A DNA stretch of 64,000 nucleotides from assembly GCA_008477525.1 (NCBI GenBank), contig SPDT01000005.1, forward strand, positions 3,410,001 to 3,474,000, written 5' to 3'. This stretch comes from Hypomyces perniciosus (lineage: Eukaryota > Ascomycota > Sordariomycetes > Hypocreales > Hypocreaceae). The position numbers were made by a program, and so were the translations under genes. The notes under the pieces are model-generated. The model was not told where the DNA came from. It saw only the letters and a program-made list of their open reading frames with translations, and did not search any database. The stretch's first letter is position 1. Each line of letters starts with the position of its first letter. Shown here piece after piece: positions 43,201 to 54,158 of this stretch.

Positions 43201-43574
43201 GATATGCTTATTCTGTCTTGGCGAAAATAGTGGTTCAGACTAAGCGGCCAGGGTATTAGACAGAGCACAATGACTTTATTGTCAGTGCCTTGTTTGAGAT
43301 TGTGAAGGTCTGCACGCTTAAGACTCTGGAGGAATGGTTGACTATAGGTGAAGATCGGCTGGAGACCCTAGCCTGCGCCAAACTAGAGGGGCTCATCTCT
43401 AAGGTGAAGTCTGAGGAATCTGGAGCCAAGAAGGGAGAACTGCAGGCTCTCAAGAAGGGGGTTGAATCACGCAAGAAGGAGTATAAGTCGCAGGAGTTTA
43501 TTAATCCGGGAGACTCCGACAGTGAAGACGAGCTTGCGTTCGAGGCTGAGGCGGAGAATGGCGAGGGGGAGTAG
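40230..43574 (+). pseudogene. SNF2-type helicase gene, decayed
   Basis: Stretches of one protein lie in order on the plus strand. The N-terminal acidic region runs to 40856, where a TAG interrupts it. Charged sequence follows to 41,350, then a second stop, then LIVDEA with a stop where DEAH is expected (41,370). WNHLVWVTGTPL and LYNIISPLTLIW follow at 41,430-41,510 (helicase motif III region). Helicase-C parts read VVVFVDTPW (42,470) and AEIFMANINIMSTGVNLYHAC (42,790-42,850). The C-terminal arm extends to a stop at 43574 (DSDSEDELAFEAEAE). At least eight stops or shifts occur, several of the CAG/CAA to TAG/TAA type. The family is a fungal SNF2/Rad5-like group common in accessory regions. The ancestor would have been a nuclear DNA translocase; this copy is dead. 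Confidence 0.75.
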
Positions 43575-45402
43575 TGACTGGATTTGGCGATTATCTTCGA
43601 GGGGTGGTATCTGGAGGTACATTTTGGAACGGGTGTTTCTGTTGCTTTTCCCCTAGAGATACATTGCTGCAAAGGGGGCTATAGTTAGTTCATGAATTGT
43701 TGACTAGGCACCACTCGTTGATACCAACGTAGAATATTGAGTGTCGAACTCTGAAAGTGTAATTGGTACTCTGCACAGGGCTGGGCATTACGGCCATTTT
43801 GTCGAGGGGGAAATGACACACCTAAACACACACGCCTACACAAAGACTAGTATAGAGCGCGGGGACCGCGCTGCTAACAGAACCAAAAAGCCATAATCGA
43901 ATAATTTAATACTTAGAAGATACTGCAGATTAGTTGATTATAATACCGGCAGTTAAAAGTGACTAATAGTCGCCTTTTTATACCTTGATTGCTTTAATAG
44001 CTATAGTTAAGGTTATATGTATAAGAGTAATGCTATTGGAACAGACAAAAATTGCTACTGGAACAGATGGTCCGTGCGCGCGCACAGAAATCATCCTAGC
44101 TTTCAATTCCTCGATCTTCCACAAACAACAACTTAAGCAGTAATAACAGCAGCCACAACAAGGGCGGCCACGAGGGCAAGGACGCAGCAGCAGCAGTAAG
44201 GCTGCTATACAAAAATTATGACAACGGTCACAGGTGCAGCCGAGAGGTCGGCCCCGGGGCCGACTACCTACAAGTCGGCTTAACCCCAGCATACAATAGG
44301 TCCCCTCACAGTCAGAGATTGAGAGCTCGCAGCCGATATTACAGGGGCCTAGAACATCCAGTCAACGTTCTAGAGGCCATAGTAGATCGCGGGTTACAAA
44401 AACTTCTAGCCGACAAAGCCGTATCTTAGGAGTAATAATACAGTCTATACCCTGAATGTTCCACACTTGACTACCTAGACTCACTTATTGTAGCGGTACG
44501 TACCTCTTCAACAGTTGGCAACCAGCTGCCCCTCTATATCACGTGACACAAGTCTATATTTATTTACCTAAATAAAGAGATAGATAGCTATATACTATTC
44601 AGAGTGCCTTATGGAAAATGCTTTATATAATGCTATATAACTATTTATTAAAGTTAGTATATTTAATGCTGAAAGATTTACTGTTATTAAGGCTATATTA
44701 GGTGGTTATATGCACTATTAAAGTGACTTTCTAGTATTTTATTTAATACTATTCTTGCTATTACTTTTTATATACTAGTAAAGTTGCCTTTATCCCTGTT
44801 AGAATCCCACTATCATTTCTTATTAGTCGATAATCCCTGCCATGTCCCCATTCCAAGTACACGCTAGTTAATAATACAGGGGGTAGAGTGTATTCGCAGG
44901 GATACGAGAAAGCAAATGAAATGAGGCAGCGCCCAATCTGAATGACTATTGACTGAAGTCTGAGCGCTATCCCAGAAGCGGAACTAACCGAGGGTAAGGC
45001 TCAGCCGCATTCCCCAACTTGGACAGGGAAGAGCTGCCATGTCGAGCAGGAGGCGTTGTGCTTTGAATCCTTTCTTGTTCATGTCTCATTGGCACTTATG
45101 AGTACGCATTACTTTGTATTCGTCCAAGGAACTCATATATGAAACCGAGTCTCGAGACTTCAACGCGCGTGGGATAATGTTGCGAGGAGCGCGCAATGAT
45201 GTCTTGAAGGCCTTGGATCTACTGTACGCGACTCTGGCCCACCCTCTCCCTCCAACCCATATTCCGCGGTGCGGTAGAAACACAGTCTGTCTAGGTAGCC
45301 TGGCTAACTCCCTTCTTAAGAGGCTTGACCTTCTCGAGCTACCTGCTCTCGACAAGATATCGCACCAGTGCTGCCTTTGGTAAGTAGCCATGTCTCTCCT
45401 CC
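43575..45402. other. Intergenic, repeat-derived, no intact gene
   Basis: A base-normal block at about 44,050-44,420 contains CAG-rich and Ser/Arg/Gln-rich frames resembling a retroelement gag, but I cannot place it. Around 44,560-44,810 the DNA is AT-rich. The last 300 bases before 45403 are the likely promoter and 5' UTR of the CAP10 gene; frames there are antisense or short. Confidence 0.4.
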
Positions 45403-48365
45403 ATGGTTCTGGTCACGCCTTCTAATCTCTGCTGTGTAGAGCGTCCTGTACATTTTACTGTCGTCATATTATTCCTCACCGGGCTCCTTCTGACCACCCT
45501 CACATGGTGGAAGAGGCCCAGTCATGGCCAAGCCCTCACTGTCTTTGCAAGTCCGGGAAAGGTCAGCACTCATATCCTTGCTGGTAGACCCATCGTCATC
45601 AGATGTTTGAGTGCTATCCTCAAGCACACGCGACGCCTACATTTATCCTTTATTTTCCTCCTTAGCTGCATAGCTCTGAGGACATGGTTGCATTGGGTCG
45701 TCATCCGCACATCGCAATGTTCCCGAGGCGGTATAGAGGTAAGTTGCTCTTGCTCTGCAGTCACAGTCTTGATGGCCTTGATCTAACCTGTCATCAGGCA
45801 TTTCTGCCCTTCTTCACCATCCTCTTTGAGGTTGTTGGATCATGGATCATTCCTCTTCGCGGCTCACAGCTAAATGAACCCGGCAAGCGTCCTATACGGC
45901 ACTCTTTGCCGTCAAAATCCTTACTCATATTCACACTTCTCACAATGGCGTGGCCTCTCTTCGTCATTTCTGCCACAGAAAGCTCCCAGATCGTGACCGG
46001 GACAGCCTGCCCCATCGGTTGGCGGTGGGAGCCATTCACTCCCTTTCTGCAGCTGATAAAATGCGTTCTGGACGCTGTCGCCATCACCCATTGCGCCAAT
46101 CTTATACGCAGCTCTTTCGAAGATGACATCGATGCATTTCCTTTCATCGGCAAACTTTCGCTTACAACAGCTTGCACTATTTTCCTCCTATCCTTTCCTG
46201 CGTGGCTCACTGATTCTGAATTCATGCTGACTTTTCGCTTCCATTTTGTCGATATTCGTGACCTTGTCGTCGATGGCCTGTTCTCATTGACTGCTGTTGT
46301 GTGCAGCTTATCATTGTTGACGGTTCTTCATCCAGCAGTCTTCGCGTTGCTTATTACAAGTGCAAGTTTTGTTGGGTTTCAGGTATCTCGTCTTGGATCG
46401 GTGTCCTATCTGTCACCAACATCCTTCAATGAGCTAGCCAAACATACATGTTTGGTAGTCGCTTTAGCGGTACCTCTCTGGGTTCTTGCGGTTCATCTTC
46501 CTATCACGGGGAAGTCAGCTGCATCTCCGACGCTTTACAGATGGCTTCCCATAACTAACCTTGGGCTCGTGGCACTGGGCTGGGTGTGCTGGCTGATCAT
46601 CTCCGATCCACCCACCGAGCTCCCGCTTGAAAGAGCCGTGATGAAATTGATGTTGGATGCTGATACTGGGGTCACTCAATGGAAATCTCAAGCTGCGAAG
46701 AGTGGGACATTAGCTGCCGCCGTTACCGAATATGAGAGACGATATGGAATTCCACCTCCCCCACACTTTGACAAGTGGTACGAATTTGCCGTGAAGCGCA
46801 ACTCAGCAATCATTGATGACTTCGGCCAAATCTACCACGACCTACTCCCTTTCTGGGCTGAGGATCCTGCAACGTTGCGAGCAAAAACTGCTCAGGTCCT
46901 TTCGTACGCAACTACTGGGGTTAGTAATTTACGTATCCGGGACGGCACTGTGCAACAGTCTCCGCATATCCCTGGTTCCCATCGATGGATGACGGACACT
47001 CTCGAAAAGATGATTCAGCCTTTTGCCAAGTGGCTGCCTGACATGGACCTTGCTATCAACTTGGGTGATGAGTGTAGCATGGCAATACCTTATGAAGAGA
47101 TGGAGCTCCTCAAACACAGAGCCCGTGAGAATCGAGACCGAGTTCGGAGCAGCAAGAAGGCTGACTGGACCAAGAGCGACTCGCCCCATTCTTCGTGGCC
47201 CGAGGACTTTGCTGAGCCCATTAGCCCTCACGATGATAGTGGCAGAGTAGTCATGGACCCATTGTTCAGAGACAACATCCGAACGCAGATCTTCTACGAC
47301 TGGGTGGCCGCTTCATGCCCGCCGAGTTCCAAAGCGCGCAATAGTCGTTGGTGGGACTGGAGCACCACTTGCGTCGAGTGCATGAGGCCACACTCGCTGG
47401 CAACGAGCAGAGGTGCTCTAATGACCGATGTGTCACTGGCTCATGATCTCTGCCATCAACCGGACATCGCGTACCTCGACGGCTTCATCATGTCACCAGC
47501 AGGTCTGGTCAGTACACAAAGCCTCCTCCCAATCTTTAGCCAGAGCCGCGCGGGCGGGTTTTCGGACATCTTGTTTCCATCGCCGTGGAACTTCAATGAT
47601 AATAGCGTGTATGATGAAAATGCTGGAACGACCTGGGAAAACAAAACTAATGCGCTCTTCTGGCGTGGATCTGCCTCGGATGGCTTCGCCTCTCACGGGC
47701 GTTGGCCGGGTTTTCTTCGAGCACGGTTCGTACATGAAGCCTACAAGAAGGATATTTCGTCTCGGTCGATAGACGTTGAGACACCTCTTGGCATCAATGT
47801 CTCATTTACGGGGGGGATTTCCAAATGTGATGGACGAGAATGCGCCATGGAACTGGATTCATTTGAGCTTTGGGGCAAAACAGCGATGAACACCGATGCC
47901 TCCCATCAAGACGACAAGGGACAGGAGGACCAGGAGAGTCATTTGCCACCGAAGGTGCCATTTGAGGAGCATTGGCACTACCGGCATCTCATGGACATGG
48001 ACGGCGCTGGGTTCAGTGGCCGCTTTCTTTCTTTTCTGGAGAGTCACAGTCTTCCGTACCGCGCGGCCCTCTTCCGTACATGGTATGATGAGCGTCTTCG
48101 TGCTTGGCACCATTATGTACCCGTAGATATTCGACTCGGCTCGGGCTTTTGGGCTTTGCTGGATTTCTTCAGCGGTGGCGTTGACGGCAGTAATGGCGAC
48201 AAAGGAGGAGATAGGGCGAAAAGAATGGCGGAACAGGGGAGGGAATGGGCGCAGAAAGCCTTGAGAAGGGAGGACATGCAGATTTATATGTTCCGTTTGC
48301 TTCTGGAATGGGGCAGGATCGTGGACGATAACAGGGAAAACCTGGGTTTTGTGATGGAGGAATGA
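45403..48365 (+). CDS. CAP10-type (GT90) glycosyltransferase, multi-pass membrane protein (967 aa)
   Basis: Exons are 45403-45738 and 45798-48365; the 59-bp intron runs GTAAGT to CATCAG with a CTAAC branch box. The first 330 or so residues hold many hydrophobic segments (for example VVILFLTGLLLTTLTW, LTTACTIFLLSFPAWL and LGLVALGWVCWLI), so the N-terminus is a multi-pass membrane region. The C-terminal half is the CAP10 domain: MSPAGLVSTQSLLPIFSQS, then FSDILFPSPWNF, then NALFWRGSASDGF with RWPGFLRARFVH, and DMDGAGFSGRFLSFLESHSL, YRAALFRTWYDERLRAWHHYVP. These are the signature stretches of GT90 enzymes (related to cryptococcal capsule proteins and xylosyltransferases). It likely transfers xylose or another sugar in the Golgi to wall or capsule-like glycans. 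The gene is intact. Confidence 0.88.
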
Positions 48366-48652
48366 CGTCGCTGAAGAGTCATGTGTTATAGGCCGAGCTG
48401 TAAGAATACCCTATTAGAATTAATAATGAACCACAAATTACAGATTTGGCTTCGGAAGCTGGCTCATCCTGGTTAATGTGGGATGGGACTTGGGGGTTAG
48501 GTTCAAATGCCAAAGGACTGTACGAAGTATCTCTGATGATATGGCCCTTGAAGCAAAATAATCCCAGAGAAGCAAGCGCGCAGCCACATCCAACTTTATA
48601 AACTACAGGCAGTCGTAATTCCGAAAAGTAATGAATGCCATCAAGAATGAAT
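48366..48652. other. Short convergent intergenic region
   Basis: 3' flanks of the CAP10 gene (plus) and the transporter gene (minus) meet here. No feature seen. Confidence 0.5.
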
Positions 48653-50927
48653 CTAGTGTTGAAACCTGAAATCAAGCCTCTTGTTCCCCTCATCCGTCGT
48701 TGTGGTGAGGTACTCCAGTCTCTCTGCCTCCGTCATGGATGTCCATTTCCTATCCCTATAGCGGTTGCGAGACACGTAGTACACCTTTGTAAGAACGTAG
48801 AGGGCAACGTTCATGCACAAGATAGCCAGGAGCTGGCGATTTCCTCGGATATAACGGGGAGCATCATCTGTCATTTGCGTGTTAGAGCAAGTCAAAGTCT
48901 TGGGGGTGAAGGTATGACATACCCTCTCGATATATGTTGGCGGAGACGATGGCACCTGCTTGGACAAACATGTTGTAGCATGCAGCTGAGACGGTGCGCA
49001 GCCTTACGGCATTGGAGTTTCGTGAGTTCCAACCGACTTGAATTGGGTGTGCTAGAAGTCACTGAATTTAGTCATAGGCTTCTCGGGAGAGAAGGGAACT
49101 GGTAAGGAAAACTACCGTTTGGATAGGATAGGAGAAGTGTAATCACAACCCAGAACACCCATTTGTCCACCAGCTGGGTATTTACCGCATTCAGATAGAT
49201 TAAGAATGGGAATGTCCAGATTTGACCAAGAAGGGAGACAAAGGTGAGCTCGTTCAACGCCTCACCGAGGTATGCGAGACCAAGCATGGTAACCACTACA
49301 TCCACAATTGTTAGCTTATCATTTCCATGAAACTGTCCTTCAGAGACTGACTGTGCAAGGCAGTTTGTGGGATGGTGAGCAGATTCGTTTGAAAGGTGTC
49401 AAAGCCAAGCTGCTTGAGAGTAAGCGTGAGATAGTTTGCAGGCGGCGTCGATGGGATCTGAAAGACGAGACCCAGGATGTACAAGGGCCTGAAATATCGC
49501 CAATGGTTAGTATAATTCACTGGATTTATCTATGTGGTCGGGTTTCGTACCAGAGATCGTAGTCTTTGAGACTTTGCCACAGCAATTGGGGGGTGATGGG
49601 TTCGCGATTATGCATGGAACTTTTGCTTGGGTCTTCACGAAGAACGCGATTGACGATGATTTTCTCCTCCCTGTGTTATAAAGTCAGCTACCAGGCTCAG
49701 AGAAATTAAATTCATTCAACATACTTTTCTGAAAACCAGCCGTTCTTGCCCCTGAACCAACTAGCTGTCTGACAGGGTCCTGCGGGCATCAGCACCCATG
49801 CCAACAGGCCAACGACTAAAGTAAGAAGCCCCTGAAGAACTGATGTCAATATATGTATACTAATTAGGTCGTAGATTTGCAGTATTTCTACCTCGATAAG
49901 AAATAGCCATCTCCATCCGGCATGGCCATTGATGCCTCGCATGCGCAAGAGACCGTAGGCAAACAACGCAGATAAGATGTCAGCAACGCTCATGGCTGTC
50001 CAGAAGAACCCGAGTCGTATAGTAAGTTCGGAATGCTTGTAGAAGTACGACAAGTAAAGGATTACCTGTACGCACGTATTAGTACTTTGAAGATGAACCA
50101 CTCAAATACTCATCATTGCTGTTGATGTACTTACGTCTGGGATGAAGCCACCCTGAAGCACACCAAGTAATGCCCGAGTGGCAAGGAATGACCCTCGACC
50201 TGAAAGCCAGAACTGAGAGCCAGCGACGATGCTCCAGAGGCACATTTGCATGGGGATCCATCTATCTGGCCCCATCCACTTTGAGACCAGCTGGGAAGGG
50301 AGCTCTGCAAGAAGGAAAGAGAGCTTGAACACAGTGTTGCCCAGGTTGTAGTCTTCATAGTGAGTCAGCTATCATAAATGAGAAAGGGGGACTTGAGGAC
50401 AAACCATTGGTAGTGATGTGAAGGTCTGGCAGGAAGTTATCTGTCAAGGCTTGGGAAAGGTTGGATCGGTCTATCTCAAGAGCCATGAACATGATACATG
50501 CCCATACCATGATGTACCAATCGACTTTCCTCACCAGTCGGAGCTCTTCTCCCCAAGTCCACCGAAATAGAGGATCAAACCTATGGACATTCTCCCTGTG
50601 TCCCAATTGCGATTAGTGAACGGGATTGTGTCTGGACAAAGCTTTTGCCTTACCAATCTGATCTAGGGTAGTATTTCTCCGCCGTGTCAGGGTCATCAAA
50701 CACGCTCAGCTACATGGCGTTGTGAGATCATGTCAACTCAATGTTATTCAGTGGGGACTCACCTGAGTCGCAATGGCATCTTTATCGATCGGGGTACTCC
50801 TTCTGAACCAGGATCGTTTTTCAACCACAGGAGCGCCAAGTGGTGGCGTATTGCTATCTAGTGACCTCGTCGAGATTGCTGATGTGTGTTTGTCGTCACT
50901 GGGTCCTCTGGTAAGCACAGTCGCCAT
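48653..50927 (-). CDS. Dal5-family MFS transporter (563 aa, eleven exons)
   Basis: Exons, in order: 50927-50763, 50709-50654, 50595-50405, 50352-50135, 50065-49892, 49831-49725, 49670-49551, 49488-49352, 49295-49116, 49051-48923, 48867-48653. All introns are 52-69 bp and every phase agrees. The protein has the anion:cation symporter (allantoate permease) layout: [20 protein letters not shown] in TM1, [20 protein letters not shown] in TM2, [65 protein letters not shown] in the second half, and [21 protein letters not shown] near the end, then [14 protein letters not shown]. This family takes up allantoate, vitamins and, for some members (yeast Soa1), sulfonates and sulfate. Divergent to the TauD gene at 52627, it likely imports a sulfonate at the plasma membrane. 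Confidence 0.87.
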
Positions 50928-51007
50928 GATGATGGTAGTTGGGATTGATCAGAAGATCTCTCCTTTCTTTCCCACCTCCACAAACACAATTTCTGTGTGT
51001 GAGATGG

Positions 51008-51020
51008 TTTATATATATAT
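51008..51020 (-). promoter_or_regulatory. TATA-like box of the transporter gene
   Basis: Alternating TA run (ATATATATATAAA on the minus strand) 81-93 bases before the ATG at 50927, a usual distance for fungal promoters. Assigned by position only. Confidence 0.4.
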
Positions 51021-52491
51021 CTGGGTAATGATACCTGGCGATGTTCAGCTGTGGGCGAGCTCATGCTCGGAAGCTAGGACAGATAACTGATATGCGGTGC
51101 ATGCGGGATGCCTATGGTGAGAGCAATCCACCCGATCACGACGAAAGGACTAACCTCAAAACATTCTAGAGCCGGGATGACTGAATCAATCGTCCTCTTT
51201 GGCCCCAACATGAAGTTGGCGGTTAAAAAATGCTCATATCTCGGACGAACAGGCGATACTATGGTTGGTAGTCTTTCAGATCGTCGCTCCGGAGGGGAGG
51301 GTTGCATATGCACCAATTCAGTAGTCTGGGCGCTACCTGGTAAAAACGGCATTGATTTATAATTTTGAGCAAGCTTGAATACCCGTCTTATCTGGCCAAT
51401 CATTTATGCTCCGTCTAAAGTGCCAATATTACACCGAAACCTATGCCCACTCAGCGCCCACAGGCTTTGGAAACACTCATTAATCACATATACCGAATAC
51501 CCTTACTGTATTATCGCGCAAGCTATACAATTCAGCATCGCTAAGAGATTTCCTACGCTTTTTCTACAGGTGTGAGTCGGTATGTGGGGGATTGAACACT
51601 TCAGCTGCTTATCGCCATCATCTCATTGTGTAAGTGGTGGGTGGGATCACGCCATCACCACCTTGACGATTACAACGAACGGCCGCATACCTCCAACTTC
51701 CAGCATGTGTTTGAGCACGCCATCAAAACATTCCGCCAATATGAATTTGGGGTTAATTATCCGGTTGTGCGACTTCCGTTGGTGATGGTCCAAGTCCGAC
51801 GGTCCAATGGCTGGTGATATTTGGTGTCGTGCTTCCACCCACAATTGATGTAATCTTGAGGCCAGGGTTGGTTCCAAATACATGTCCTTCCCCCGCAACC
51901 AATAATAGGTACGGAGTATTGAGTATGACATGGGTTGATGGATATCGTCTGGTCCTGATTGCTGGATGAGCTCATGATGTGATATCACGAATCTGGGGGC
52001 GATTCGCGCCGTCGCTCCTAATCCATCAAGAACCCACCCCCACCCCGAGATCCTGGATGAGGAGGGTCTTGATACTATCAACTTGGCTAAAATGGACGAA
52101 TAGAGTACAAGACAACTTCCCCGTCACGCAATATGTCGAGTCGTATTGTTCACCATGTACCGACGGGCCGACTGGTCGCAGCAATTAGACCACCGATAAG
52201 TCCGAGAGAAACTTATTTCCATGGCTATCGAGGTTTATGATTGCTGCAGGTTGGTGCATCGTGGAATCTGTGGTGTAGGAATCCCCCTCATTGACGCAAT
52301 TTATTGATTGATGTCGAAAAATTGGTCGAAAGCAATTGGCTTGACGTGTTCCTAGCCGGGTAAGTCGTTGGAAATTGTAATACATGGTGTGCATCAAAGT
52401 GCTCAGGGGTCTACCATGTGAGATGCCATCCACGCGTCTGGTATGCGAGGGGTATATCATGGTGGCTCGTGGCAGATGAGCTTGCAACACA

Positions 52492-52499
52492 TATATAAG
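52492..52499 (+). promoter_or_regulatory. TATA box of the dioxygenase gene
   Basis: TATATAAG lies 128-135 bases upstream of the ATG at 52627, leaving room for a 5' UTR of about 100 bases. Confidence 0.5.
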
Positions 52500-52626
52500 C
52501 ATTCCCGCATCTCATCATGCACTCGAGATTCGTTTTGATCAGCATCAGTCATCGCTTGAACTGACCATCTTGGAGACTCTCTTTCCCAACTACATATAAT
52601 TCATATCAAGACATACAATAATCATC

Positions 52627-53914
52627 ATGGCTCCTTCTGCGGTTGAGCAATCCGTTACCACCCATCCTATTCTTACAAAGAATAAGGTCAAAGAACCCAT
52701 TCACCAGACTGGAGTGCTGGATCAATTTGAAGCTTTCGATGTCACTCCCGTCATTGGACGCGAATTTCCAAAGGCCAACCTGGTTGACTGGTTGAATGCA
52801 CCAAACTCAGATGAGCTCCTCCGAGATCTTGCTATCACTAGTAAGCCAGCATTCTTCCTCATAAAACACCTAGAATCATCTCTAACCGAACTGTTTCTCC
52901 AAAGTCTCGCAACGAGGGGTGGTCTTCTTCCGTGCTCAGGACAACCTCACCAACGACCTCCAGAAGGAGCTCATCCTGAGACTTGGCAAGCTGACGGGCC
53001 GCCCTGCCACCTCTGGCTTGCACATCCACCCCTTGCTGAACAATGAGCGAGAGCTCGGTGGTAGTGACCCGGAGATTAGCACCATTAGTTCTGTCCAGTT
53101 TAACCAGTACTACAAGGAGTCCAAGCTGGATGAGCTCAGTCCCAAGAAGCAGAAGGCGGCCACGTGGCACAGCGACATTGCCTTCGAGCCTGTGCCAGCT
53201 GACTATACTTCGCTACGACTTGTTCAACTTCCCAAGACTGGAGGTGGTAAGTAAAACCCACGATAATCAGAGTAGAATGCCTTTTCAGGAAACGAAACTA
53301 AAATGCTTGACATAGATACCCTCTGGGCTTCTGGATACGAGATCTACGACCGTATTAGTGAACCTTACCAGAAGTTCCTTGAGACTCTGAGTGTCACATT
53401 TGAGCAACCTGGCTTCGGCGAGGTTGCTAAGAAGTCTGGCTTCCAGCTGTATGACAAGCCTCGCGGAGCCCCTGAGAACGTTGGCACCGAGCTCAAGGCC
53501 ATCCATCCCGTCGTCCGCACCAACCCTGTTACCGGATGGAAGAGCATCTTCCCGGTTGGTGGCCACGTCAAGCACATCAATGGCCTGACTGGGGAAGAGA
53601 GTAAGAAGTTGCTCGACTGGTTCCTTGAACTTGTGCACAATGGCCACGACTTGCAGGTCCGCTTCAAGTGGCAGAACCCCAATGACATTGGTGAGTGGCC
53701 TCATGTCTCATTGCCAACATGGTTTAGTTGTAAAAGTCCCTGGGTTAACATTAAAACAGCCATTTGGGATAACCGCAGTGTCTTCCACACTGCTACCTTC
53801 GATTATGAGGGCCTGGGTGAGAGATTTGGAAACAGGGCTGTCGGTCTGGGCGAGAGGCCGTACTTTGACCCTAACAGCACATCGCGAAGGGAGGCTCTGA
53901 GCAAGGCTGCCTAA
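52627..53914 (+). CDS. TauD/TfdA-type 2-oxoglutarate-dependent dioxygenase (361 aa, four exons)
   Basis: Exons: 52627-52840, 52905-53246, 53316-53690 and 53760-53914; introns of 64-69 bp, all GT-AG with matching phases. The family uses Fe(II), oxygen and 2-oxoglutarate to oxidise sulfonates such as taurine, releasing sulfite and an aldehyde. The iron ligands are visible: His160-x-Asp162 in ATWHSDIAFE and the distal His320 in DNRSVFHTATFDY. Arginines in the final stretch (GNRAVGLGERPYF) would bind 2-oxoglutarate. RGVVFFRAQD near residue 75 and TLWASGYEIYDRIS after the third junction are also typical. Length fits fungal members (yeast Jlp1 type). It stands next to a divergent Dal5-like transporter, which suggests a two-gene sulfonate-assimilation unit. 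The substrate is inferred, not shown. Confidence 0.9.
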
Positions 53915-54158
53915 ATATGGAACTTTAAGATTTTATGTTTGATAATATGTTACTTTGCTTTTGAACGGAGCCAGCATTCGATCCACTTTAAATGATCTAC
54001 CTCGAGTCTACTTCGTAGGAAGCGCTACTGTAGCCCCCCGAATTGGAATGATGGAGCTGTTAACCTCTTTTATGGCCTTGAAAAAGCAGACGTTTGTGCT
54101 TTGTACAAGGAAGCAGCATCTAGTAATTAACAGTATATACTTGTACAGGCTTCGTCAA
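53915..54158. other. Intergenic up to LINE copy B
   Basis: 3' flank of the dioxygenase gene. The last 14 bases (54145-54158) are the left target duplication of LINE copy B. No gene seen. Confidence 0.5.

Larger units (their letters stand above)
50928..52626. promoter_or_regulatory. Divergent intergenic region between transporter and dioxygenase genes
   Basis: A 1.7-kb region between two divergent starts. A TATA-like run lies about 85 bases upstream of the transporter ATG, and another, TATATAAG, about 130 bases upstream of the dioxygenase ATG. One TACGGAGTA motif occurs at 51910-51918. Sulfur or nitrogen regulator sites could be sought here; I did not identify any with confidence. Open frames at 51,600-52,080 are not supported as genes. 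Confidence 0.5.

Noticed and set aside
43978..44292. Cys-rich minus-strand frame resembling a small secreted protein
   Set aside because: It has no signal peptide at its start, and the opposite strand looks like gag-type repeat sequence.
45086..45391. Overlapping frames on both strands just upstream of the CAP10 gene
   Set aside because: Neither shows protein features; the region is more likely the promoter and 5' UTR.
53285..53704. Minus-strand frame of 139 codons within the dioxygenase gene
   Set aside because: It is antisense to well-supported TauD exons.
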